From Bacillota bacterium (GTDB taxonomy: Bacteria > Bacillota > Dethiobacteria > DTU022), in the NCBI GenBank assembly GCA_016874655.1, contig VGTO01000014.1:1-33431 (forward strand): 33,431 nt of DNA. Reading direction: 5' to 3'. This document shows, one piece after another, positions 26,468 to 33,431 of this stretch (its first letter is position 1; each line of letters starts with the position of its first letter). The notes beneath the pieces were generated by a model. The model did not search any database, was not told the DNA's origin, and worked only from the letters and a program-made list of their open reading frames with translations. The translations under genes and the position numbers were made by a program.

Positions 26468-28374
26468 CAGTTTTTCCTCTCTTTCTCCGGAGGCAATATG
26501 GGCGGAGAAAGTTTGACCACCGCGGTATACTCAGGCGGGCAGGCCTTCAGGCAGTTATCGCATTTAACACATTTCTCCTGGTTGATCTCTTTCAACCCGT
26601 CTTCCCTGGTGAAGATCGCCTCTGTCGGGCAACTGCCGACGCAAACATTACACAACTTGCTACACTTACGCGGCAAGATGTAGTAAAGGATCAGGTCATG
26701 GCAGACTAAAGCCGGACACCGGCCTTCTTTAATATGTGCTTCGTATTCATCGCGGAAATATTTAAGGGTGGTTAAGACCGGGTTGGGAGCTGTGCGCCCT
26801 AAATTGCAGAGCGAGCCGTCGCGTACATCTTCTGAGAGTTCCTCGAGTAAAGCCAGGGTCTGATCGTCACCCTTGCCTTGTGTAATATCGGTTAAGATGT
26901 CGAGCATTTGCTTGGTGCCGAGGCGGCAGAAGGTGCATTTGCCGCATGATTCGTGCTGGGTGAACTCCAAAAAGTAACGTGCCACCGCCACCATGCAGTC
27001 ATCCTGCGCCATCACCACCAGACCGCCGGAACCCATGATCGCTCCCGCTTCCTGCAACGAGTCGAAATCAATGGGCACATCAAGCGCCGTCTCAGGCAGG
27101 CAGCCTCCGGAAGGGCCGCCGATTTGCACGGCCTTAAATTCCCGGCCGTTTGGCAGGCCGTCGCCCACATCGAAAATCAACTGCCGCAGAGTGGTGCCCA
27201 TCGGTACCTCTACCAGCCCCGTATTAACTACCTTGCCGACCAGCGAAAAGACCGCTGTGCCCGGGCTGTCCGGGGTGCCGATCGCTTTAAACCAATCAGC
27301 GCCGTTCTTAATAATCAGCGGCACATAAGCAAAGGTTTTTACATTGTTCAGCACCGTCGGCCTGCCGCGGTATCCTTTTTGGGCCAGGCGGGGCGGCCTG
27401 CTCTCGGGCATTCCCATCTTACCTTCCATCGAATTGACCAGCGCAGTCGCTTCGCCACAAACAAAAGCACCTGAACCCTGGAATATTTCAAGATCAAAAC
27501 TAAAATCGCTGCCAAGAATCTTAGTACCAAGCAACCCTTTAGCCCTGGCCTGATCAATGGCCTCCTGCACATGGGTCACCGCCCGTGGGTACTCGGCGCG
27601 AATATAGAGAAACCCTTTACCAGAGCCAACGGCATAGGCGCAGAGAATCATCCCTTCCAACACCAAGTGCGGGTCTGATTCTAAGATACTGCGGTCCATA
27701 AAAGCCCCCGGGTCACCCTCGTCGGCGTTGCAGATCACATAAATCTGCTCACCGCCGGACTTGATACAGGCCTCCCATTTAAGGCCGGCCGGAAAACCGG
27801 CCCCGCCTCTGCCGCGCAAGTTAGCCTGCTTTATTTCAGCCAACACCTGCTGCGGTTCTCCTTCCAGGGCCTGAGCCAGTGCGCTGTAACCGTCTCGTGC
27901 CAGGTAGCTGTCGATATTGCGGGCATCGATAAACCCGCACTGTTCCAAGATCAGCTTCTGCTCATAAACCCCACGGGGGAATTCCGCAAAGGTGGGAAAA
28001 ACATCATTTGGCTCCAGGGCGGCCATCGCATACTCATAACAGGGATCGTCGCCGGCCAGGAAATCTTCAACCAGCCGGTGCACCAGACCGTTATCTAAGT
28101 GCCCATAGCAGATCGGCGGAAAGCCGGGCTTGGCAATCACCGCCAGTGGCTCCGCATAACAGTGTCCCATGCAGCCCACTTCAATAACCTCGGCATCAAG
28201 GCCTTTGGCCCCGATTTCGCGGATAAAATCTTCTTTAACCTGAAGCGCTCCGGCAGCCACACCACAGGTGGCGGTACCGACCAACACCCTGGTTTTCTCA
28301 GCGTCGGCGTTTGTAGCCAAAACGGCCTCGCTGCGTAATTTTTCGTAGCTCACAAGGGGAGTCAGATTACTCAT
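26467..28374 (-). CDS. NADH-binding flavoprotein subunit, NuoF/HoxF/HndC-like
   Basis: N-terminal thioredoxin-like 2Fe-2S region, RGRGGAGFPAGLKWE, CNADEGDPGAFMDRSILESDPH, ESCGKCTFCRLG, C-terminal 2x[4Fe-4S]. Confidence 0.95.
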   Translation of the reverse strand: MSNLTPLVSYEKLRSEAVLATNADAEKTRVLVGTATCGVAAGALQVKEDFIREIGAKGLDAEVIEVGCMGHCYAEPLAVIAKPGFPPICYGHLDNGLVHRLVEDFLAGDDPCYEYAMAALEPNDVFPTFAEFPRGVYEQKLILEQCGFIDARNIDSYLARDGYSALAQALEGEPQQVLAEIKQANLRGRGGAGFPAGLKWEACIKSGGEQIYVICNADEGDPGAFMDRSILESDPHLVLEGMILCAYAVGSGKGFLYIRAEYPRAVTHVQEAIDQARAKGLLGTKILGSDFSFDLEIFQGSGAFVCGEATALVNSMEGKMGMPESRPPRLAQKGYRGRPTVLNNVKTFAYVPLIIKNGADWFKAIGTPDSPGTAVFSLVGKVVNTGLVEVPMGTTLRQLIFDVGDGLPNGREFKAVQIGGPSGGCLPETALDVPIDFDSLQEAGAIMGSGGLVVMAQDDCMVAVARYFLEFTQHESCGKCTFCRLGTKQMLDILTDITQGKGDDQTLALLEELSEDVRDGSLCNLGRTAPNPVLTTLKYFRDEYEAHIKEGRCPALVCHDLILYYILPRKCSKLCNVCVGSCPTEAIFTREDGLKEINQEKCVKCDNCLKACPPEYTAVVKLSPPILPPEKERKN

Positions 28375-28919
28375 TTATTTTTACCTTCTCCCTCGTCCGG
28401 CAGATCAGTTTTCATTTCACTCTTTTTGGTATCGCCATTTTCCTGTAAAGCAAGCATAATCCCGTCCACTCTGGTCGGGGTAACTTTTCCTTCAACCACT
28501 TCGTCAACGACCACAACCGGAGCCATGGTGCAGCAGCCGACACAGGCCACCCTCTCCAGGCTGTACAGCCGGTCTACGCTGGTTTCGCCTTCCCTGATCT
28601 CCATCCGTCTTTCAAAAGATTCAAGAGCGATCTTACCACCCACCATGTAGCAGGCGGTACCCAGGCACACTTTTACCTGGTGTTTGCCCGGTGGGCTTAA
28701 GCGGAACTGATTATAAAAAGTGGCCAGGCCGAAGACATCGGCTGCCGGCACCGCCAGATCAGCAGCAATCATTTCCATAGCCAGAGACGGAAGATAACCG
28801 AGCCGGGCCTGTACATTTTGAAGGATGGGAATCAGGTTTTCGGTGGTTTTTTCTTTTTCTTTCAGCACTTCATTGACACAGGCAATAATCACTTCTTTTT
28901 CGCCTTCAACTAACTGCAA
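28371..28919 (-). CDS. NuoE/HoxE/HndA-like 2Fe-2S subunit
   Basis: FGLATFYNQFRLSPPGKHQVKVCLGTACYMVGG and CVGCCTMAPVVVV; TTG start after GAGGGAG; ATGA overlap with next gene. Confidence 0.93.
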   Translation of the reverse strand: MQLVEGEKEVIIACVNEVLKEKEKTTENLIPILQNVQARLGYLPSLAMEMIAADLAVPAADVFGLATFYNQFRLSPPGKHQVKVCLGTACYMVGGKIALESFERRMEIREGETSVDRLYSLERVACVGCCTMAPVVVVDEVVEGKVTPTRVDGIMLALQENGDTKKSEMKTDLPDEGEGKNK

Positions 28920-28965
28920 CGGCTACATCTCCCTCTGCTTCGATTCTGCTTTAAGCGCCATTTTA

Positions 28966-29055
28966 ATTATAACCTTTTTGCATTGTTTTTGCACTTCATC
29001 AGAAGGCTTCCACAGCAATGACAAATTCTGGCTCCAATTGAAGGGAGTGCAAAAA
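28966..29055 (-). promoter_or_regulatory. Probable promoter/operator region of the NuoEFG-like operon
   Basis: Minus-strand TATAAT (28966-28971); TTTTTGCA direct repeats at 28975-28982 and 28986-28993 (11-bp spacing); inverted copy TGCAAAAA at 29048-29055. Confidence 0.45.
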
Positions 29056-29095
29056 ACAGAGATTAAATAATATTGCTTAGGGTTTATTTTTATGA

Positions 29096-29124
29096 TTGAA
29101 TTAGGAGCAGAATGTACCTATAAT
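29096..29124 (+). promoter_or_regulatory. Sigma-A-type promoter for the cupin gene
   Basis: TTGAAT at 29096-29101, 17-nt spacer, TATAAT at 29119-29124. Confidence 0.65.
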
Positions 29125-29225
29125 CTAATTTGGCAAACCTGGCCACAATTTACCTACCGGCCAGTTCATTGGCATTTCTACCAATTTCCTTTGCTGATGA
29201 TTACACCTATTTTCGGAGGTTTAAG

Positions 29226-29558
29226 ATGAACCCTTATATGATCAGTAAGAATCATGAAGGTAATTATGTTGAAATGGCTGAGGGAATCCGGCGCAGAACA
29301 CTGGCTTCTGGAGATAACACTGTAATTTGCGAATTCAGCTTCAAAAAGGGAGCAGTTGTTCCTTCGCACAACCATATTTTCGAACAAACCGGATACCTGG
29401 TCTCGGGCAGATTACTGTTTACGATTGAAGGTGATCAGCACGAGGTAACCCCTGGCGACGGCTGGTGTATCAGAGCCAACGTGGAGCACGCGGCTTTTGT
29501 GCCTGAGGACACCGTACTGGTAGAGGTTTTTTCGCCGGTCCGGGAAGATTATCTCTAG
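29226..29558 (+). CDS. Cupin domain protein
   Basis: GAVVPSHNHIFEQTGYLVSGRLLFTIEG and PGDGWCIRANVEHAA; SD CGGAGG before ATG 29226 (track start 29130 not supported). Confidence 0.93.
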   Translation: MNPYMISKNHEGNYVEMAEGIRRRTLASGDNTVICEFSFKKGAVVPSHNHIFEQTGYLVSGRLLFTIEGDQHEVTPGDGWCIRANVEHAAFVPEDTVLVEVFSPVREDYL

Positions 29559-29567
29559 TAACAGTAT

Positions 29568-30797
29568 TTACTGCACTTTGCAGATCAGCTCTTCGCGGTA
29601 GCCGGTAACTACTTTAATATAGCCGCGTAGCAAGTTGTTTACTTCCTCACTGCCGGTATCGACAAGCAGGCTGTTCTGCTCAAGAGCAAGAATTTTTTCC
29701 TTTGTTGCGACGACGATGATGTTTTCTTTGCCAACCTGTCTGATCACTGCAGCGCTAATCTGCTGATTACCGCGACCGAAAATGTAACCCTGACCACCGA
29801 TCACGGTAACAATGATTTTAGCCGGTTTATCTGCAATAAAATCCAGCAGCTCTCTTTCACCGACATCAGATGCAAGTAGCTTGCCATCCCGGACAAGATC
29901 TACGCCTAACAATGTGTTCTTTAATCCCAACTTCTCCATAATTGGGCTGATTGTGGAACCGGGCCCAACTATGTAGGTGACCTCTGTCTGCATGTTTTCA
30001 GTAACTTGTTCGGCGATCGCTTCGAGGGTTGAGGTTTCTGCAGCCGCTCCACCCACTTTTAGGTGCTGCATTAAGCTACCACTACAGGGTACCGGCAAGT
30101 AGCCGTAGAGACGAGCGGAGAGGCGACCGTCGCGAAAAGCATCTTCATCAATATCCATTACTTCAGCCTGGCGCACTGGTAAACTGCCTTCCTGTAAGTA
30201 TTGCCGGGCCAGTTCGCCGGCGCTGCGGGGAGTTGTGGCATAAACGGCGGAGTGGATTTTAACGCCGGCCGGGATGCCGATGACCGTAAGGGCGGTGTTT
30301 TCGCCGAGGGCGTTGTGAATGTTGCGGGCTGTGCCGTCGCCGCCGGCAAAGAGCAGAAGATCGACAGGCTCTTTGGCGAGTGCAATGGCGGCGGCTTCAG
30401 TGTGGGCTGGGAGTGTTGACCATAAAGAGCTAACTTCACCCCCACCCCGACCCTCCCCCCTCAAGGGGGAGGGGGATTTTATGATTTCCTCCGAGGAGGG
30501 GGTTTTGGGGATCTCTTCCAAGGAGGGGGAGTCAAGTAATGACGGATCGATCAGGCGGGGGGTGAAGCCGGCTTCCAGAACTGCCTCCTCGCCCATCGGG
30601 CCGGAACAGGTGACGAGTTCAATTTGATCTTTGATTGGCAGCAAAGCCTTCAGAGCAATGAGTGCTTTGGCCGCTGCTTCAGGCCTGGCCCCCATCATAA
30701 CTGCCTTTTCGACAATAGCCAGCCCATCGGTGCCTTTCAGCCCCACTTTACCTCCCATGCCGGCCACTGGATTGACGATCAAGCCGACTTTTTTCAT
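29568..30797 (-). CDS. ATP-NAD kinase family / AcoX-like protein with in-frame palindromic insert
   Basis: GLIVNPVAGMGG, LLLFAGGDGTARNI, IGIPAGVKIHSAVYA; extra linker SPSLEEIPKTPSSEEIIKSPSPLRGEGRGGGEV. Confidence 0.88.
   Translation of the reverse strand: MKKVGLIVNPVAGMGGKVGLKGTDGLAIVEKAVMMGARPEAAAKALIALKALLPIKDQIELVTCSGPMGEEAVLEAGFTPRLIDPSLLDSPSLEEIPKTPSSEEIIKSPSPLRGEGRGGGEVSSLWSTLPAHTEAAAIALAKEPVDLLLFAGGDGTARNIHNALGENTALTVIGIPAGVKIHSAVYATTPRSAGELARQYLQEGSLPVRQAEVMDIDEDAFRDGRLSARLYGYLPVPCSGSLMQHLKVGGAAAETSTLEAIAEQVTENMQTEVTYIVGPGSTISPIMEKLGLKNTLLGVDLVRDGKLLASDVGERELLDFIADKPAKIIVTVIGGQGYIFGRGNQQISAAVIRQVGKENIIVVATKEKILALEQNSLLVDTGSEEVNNLLRGYIKVVTGYREELICKVQ
30435..30530. repeat. Dispersed C/G-rich palindromic repeat inside coding sequence, with adjacent degenerate 27-nt tandem units
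   Basis: ttcacccccaccccgaccctcccccctcaagggggaggggga matches 14914-14957; units 30477-30503 and 30504-30530 share tCCCCCTCC...GAaGA.ATC..AAA on the minus strand. Confidence 0.85.
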
Positions 30798-32200
30798 CTG
30801 CGGGTGATATGCAGCGATGTTTTATTGACAGCCATCGCTGCCTCCCAGACCGCTTCGTTCATAGTCGGGTGGGGGTGGATCAGCTTCGCCAGTTCGGCGG
30901 CTTTAACCCCTTTGGCTACAGCCAGGGTGCCTTCCTGGATTAGCTCTGAAGCATGAGCACCTAAAATATGCATCCCAACTACCTTTTCGTCTTCCCCCGC
31001 GGCAATAATCTTAACCAAACCATCCAGTTCATCCTGGGTTGCTGCCCGGCCACAGGCTGAAAAGGGAAACTTGCCGCTTTTTATGTTTTCCAACCCTTTT
31101 TCTTTCGCCTCTTCCTCACTTATCCCGACTGAAGCCAGCTCTGGATCAGTATAGAGGCATGATGGAACAGCGGTTCCATCGAAGTGTGCTTCTAGACCGG
31201 CAATGTTTTCGGCAGCAACAATACCCTGATGAAAAGCAGTGTGCGCCAGATAATAACCGGGATAGGTAACATCGCCGACTGCGTAGACGCCGGAGACAGA
31301 GGTTTCCATCTTGCTGTTGACCCGGATGCCATCTTTTTCATATTTAACACCAAGCACGTCAAGATCTTGATCACCGAATGCCGGTTTGCGGCCAACTGCC
31401 AGTAATACGCTTTTCGCCTCCACCAGCTCTTCGCCTTTTTTACCATCAACTTTCAGCCGGTAGCCGCTGTCCGTTTTTTCGATCACTTTTATCGGCGAAT
31501 TCATCATAATCTCCAGACCACTCTTGCGCAGGTAGGTAGAAAGGCGGCGCACCATTTCGAGATCCATCCTACGTAGTAACCGCTCACTGCGATGGACGAT
31601 AGTTACCTTGACCCCCAACCCCATGAAGATCGATGCCATCTCAAGGGCGATTACTCCGCCACCGATTACAGCCATCGTTGCGGGCAGCTCTTCCAAGGCC
31701 AGCGCTTCACGGGAGGTCATGATCCCCGGTAACTCCAAACCCGGAGTGGGTGGGATTATTTCATCACTTCCGGTAGCCAGGATAATATTTTCTGTTTCCA
31801 GCTCTAACTCTTCATCGTTGTGCAGCTTAACACTAACCTTTTTGGGGCTCGTAGCACGGGCAATCCCGAAATAAACTGAGATTTTGCTGTTTTCCATCAG
31901 CTCGCCAATATGGCCGACCAGCTCGCTGACCACCGCTTTTTTCTTTGCCTGCAGGATGGGATAAGAAAATTTTAGTTCATTAAAAGTGAAGCCAAACTGA
32001 TCTGCCGTATGCAGGCGTCGGTTCATTGCCGCCCCATGAGTGAGGACCTTGGTCGGGATGCATCCGTGGTTTAAGCAAACCCCACCCAGTGCTTCTTTTT
32101 CGATCACCGCTGTTTTCAGTCCGAGCGAACCGGCCCTAAGCGCAGCCAGGTACCCACCGGGGCCACCGCCGATAATGACAAGCTGATATTTTTCACTCAA
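30794..32200 (-). CDS. lpdA: Dihydrolipoyl dehydrogenase
   Basis: IIGGGPGGYLAALRA, GGVCLNHGCIPTK redox disulfide, YAVGDV, HPHPTMNEA; TTG start. Confidence 0.95.
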   Translation of the reverse strand: MSEKYQLVIIGGGPGGYLAALRAGSLGLKTAVIEKEALGGVCLNHGCIPTKVLTHGAAMNRRLHTADQFGFTFNELKFSYPILQAKKKAVVSELVGHIGELMENSKISVYFGIARATSPKKVSVKLHNDEELELETENIILATGSDEIIPPTPGLELPGIMTSREALALEELPATMAVIGGGVIALEMASIFMGLGVKVTIVHRSERLLRRMDLEMVRRLSTYLRKSGLEIMMNSPIKVIEKTDSGYRLKVDGKKGEELVEAKSVLLAVGRKPAFGDQDLDVLGVKYEKDGIRVNSKMETSVSGVYAVGDVTYPGYYLAHTAFHQGIVAAENIAGLEAHFDGTAVPSCLYTDPELASVGISEEEAKEKGLENIKSGKFPFSACGRAATQDELDGLVKIIAAGEDEKVVGMHILGAHASELIQEGTLAVAKGVKAAELAKLIHPHPTMNEAVWEAAMAVNKTSLHITRR

Positions 32201-32231
32201 CCAAAACCACTTCCTTTCAAACCTTGTTTGC

Positions 32232-33026
32232 TTAACTCTTCAGCAGGGTGCGAGCACTGGTGAAAACAGCCGGTATAACCAGGGAAAAAGCCTTAATCAA
32301 TGCCCGCGTCATCTTCTCGTAGCTAACATCGTAGCCGAGGTCGAGCAGACCGGCCGCCTGCTCACTCAGATCTATTTCCAGGCCTGCTGCACCCTTCCGG
32401 TAACTTTTCTTTAATACCTGCCGGTAAAGATCTGCCGGCAGGCGGAAGAGGATCGCTCCATGCTGCAAGAGGATCCCGTCGCGCCGCAGCTGGGCGCTGC
32501 CGATCACTTTCTTTCCCTGAACCTGGATCTCGTACGCCGAAGGAGTATCAAAGCATGAGCCGGGCGCCAAACCTGCCTGCCCCTCTCTCTCCGGTGTCAG
32601 CAATGCAGTGATCCCCATGAGGTTAAGCGCCGTCACCAGGCCACGGCTGATCGACCGGTAGGTCTCCAAAACACTGCCCTGATCGATAAAAGGGTGCACC
32701 TCCGGAACTATAATACTATAGGTCAGCTCATCATAGTGCAGTACGGCCCGGCCGCCGGTGGGGCGCCTGACCAGGTCAATCCCGGCCCTGCGACAGGCCT
32801 CCAGGTCGGCTACTTCGTTTTCATCCTGAAAATAGCCAAGTGACAGCGCCGGGGGATTCCAGCGATAGAGCCTCAAAATGGGGGGGCATTCGCCACCGGC
32901 TACCTCTTCCATCAGTTCCAGGTCTTTTTCCATATTAGCCCTGCCTGTCATAGGCGGGTCGATGATCAGTCGCCACTGATAGCGCATACTATAAAATGTT
33001 TGAGGCAGGCGCATATCCGCCGACAT
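32232..33026 (-). CDS. lipM: Octanoyltransferase LipM-type (lipoate-protein ligase fold)
   Basis: RRPTGGRAVLHYDELTYS, GSCFDTPSAYEIQVQGKKVIGSAQLRRDGILLQHGAI with the LipM-type Cys. Start may be the ATG at 32987. Confidence 0.85.
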   Translation of the reverse strand: MSADMRLPQTFYSMRYQWRLIIDPPMTGRANMEKDLELMEEVAGGECPPILRLYRWNPPALSLGYFQDENEVADLEACRRAGIDLVRRPTGGRAVLHYDELTYSIIVPEVHPFIDQGSVLETYRSISRGLVTALNLMGITALLTPEREGQAGLAPGSCFDTPSAYEIQVQGKKVIGSAQLRRDGILLQHGAILFRLPADLYRQVLKKSYRKGAAGLEIDLSEQAAGLLDLGYDVSYEKMTRALIKAFSLVIPAVFTSARTLLKS

Positions 33027-33431
33027 CTAAGGTTCCGGTAAGCAGGCTTAGCGCCGCCTTAATCTCCTTTTCATCCAGCGGTCGATGATAGTTATAAACT
33101 GTTTTACCCGGCCGCTCGTTATAATACGGCCGGTTGCAGTCGGGGCAACCGCTGGTTCTGAATGCCTCGCCACCAGCCAGGCTTTTTATAAGATCATCTG
33201 CCGTAAGATTTAAACTTGTTAATTTGCCCTGTTTAAAGTTCAGCATTTCAAAAGAAATGATCTTCTCCTTAAGCAGATATAGTGTTGCCTGCATGCGCCG
33301 GTAGCAATCAAGGGCAGGGGGCTCAGCCTGCTCAAGCCGGGTTCCTTTCAACGGCACAAAAGCAAAGAGGGCCAGGGTCACCTGCGCCCTTAAAAGCTTC
33401 GCTGCCAGGGTCAGCAGCTCCTCTTCACTCT
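32989..33431 (-). CDS. C-terminal part of a radical SAM protein, biotin-synthase/LipS-like, truncated by right window edge
   Basis: Frame is open to the edge (SEEELLTLAAKLLRAQVTLALFAFVPLKGTRLE...SGCPDCNRPYYNERPGKTVYNYHRPL). Radical SAM CxxxCxxC motif is outside the window. Confidence 0.6.
   Translation of the reverse strand, partial: SEEELLTLAAKLLRAQVTLALFAFVPLKGTRLEQAEPPALDCYRRMQATLYLLKEKIISFEMLNFKQGKLTSLNLTADDLIKSLAGGEAFRTSGCPDCNRPYYNERPGKTVYNYHRPLDEKEIKAALSLLTGTLDVGGYAPASNIL

Noticed and set aside
29130-29225. N-terminal extension of the cupin ORF
   Set aside because: A clear CGGAGG SD precedes ATG 29226 and the extension does not look like conserved cupin sequence.
30319-30627. 102-aa plus-strand ORF through the repeat region
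   Set aside because: Antisense of the NAD-kinase-like gene and the palindrome.
1-33431. CRISPR array, phage defence island, transposon or integron
   Set aside because: No spaced direct repeats, cas-like, transposase or recombinase ORFs seen; gene content is mostly metabolic.

Overview
The window looks like ordinary-to-accessory chromosome from an anaerobic Firmicutes-like bacterium (inferred from gene content only). Almost all genes are on the minus strand. There are no rRNAs, tRNAs, CRISPR arrays, transposases or phage genes that I can support. Recognisable content includes: an SDR oxidoreductase; a serA / glutaredoxin / ferredoxin-thioredoxin-reductase-like (FTR) / DapF-like run; two DUF362 proteins; an AbfD-type 4-hydroxybutyryl-CoA dehydratase followed by a beta-helix protein, a nucleotidyltransferase-like protein and NagB; a GGDEF protein; threonine aldolase; an MFS transporter with GDPD; ornithine carbamoyltransferase; a TPP riboswitch with terminator driving a ThiXYZ-like ABC transporter, convergent to thiN; aminotransferase, CBS, GNAT, sirtuin and HAD genes; a NuoE/NuoF/NuoG-N (HoxEFU/Hnd-like) diaphorase operon; a cupin; an AcoX/NAD-kinase-like protein; lipoamide dehydrogenase; LipM; and the C-terminus of a probable LipS-type radical SAM protein at the right edge. 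The most exciting signal is at the annotated 3' end of the FTR-like gene. The ORF stops at a UGA exactly where the last cysteine of the FTR C-x-C motif belongs (GHCF[UGA]NLYHLKG). The family-like residues resume in frame after it, and a small hairpin with a G-first loop follows, so this is a candidate selenocysteine FTR next to a glutaredoxin. A second, unannotated tiny ORF upstream of thiN also has an in-frame UGA followed by a perfect 8-bp hairpin. A further notable feature is a dispersed C/G-rich palindromic repeat found once between genes and once inside the reading frame of the NAD-kinase-like protein. All family assignments come from reading motifs; no searches were run.
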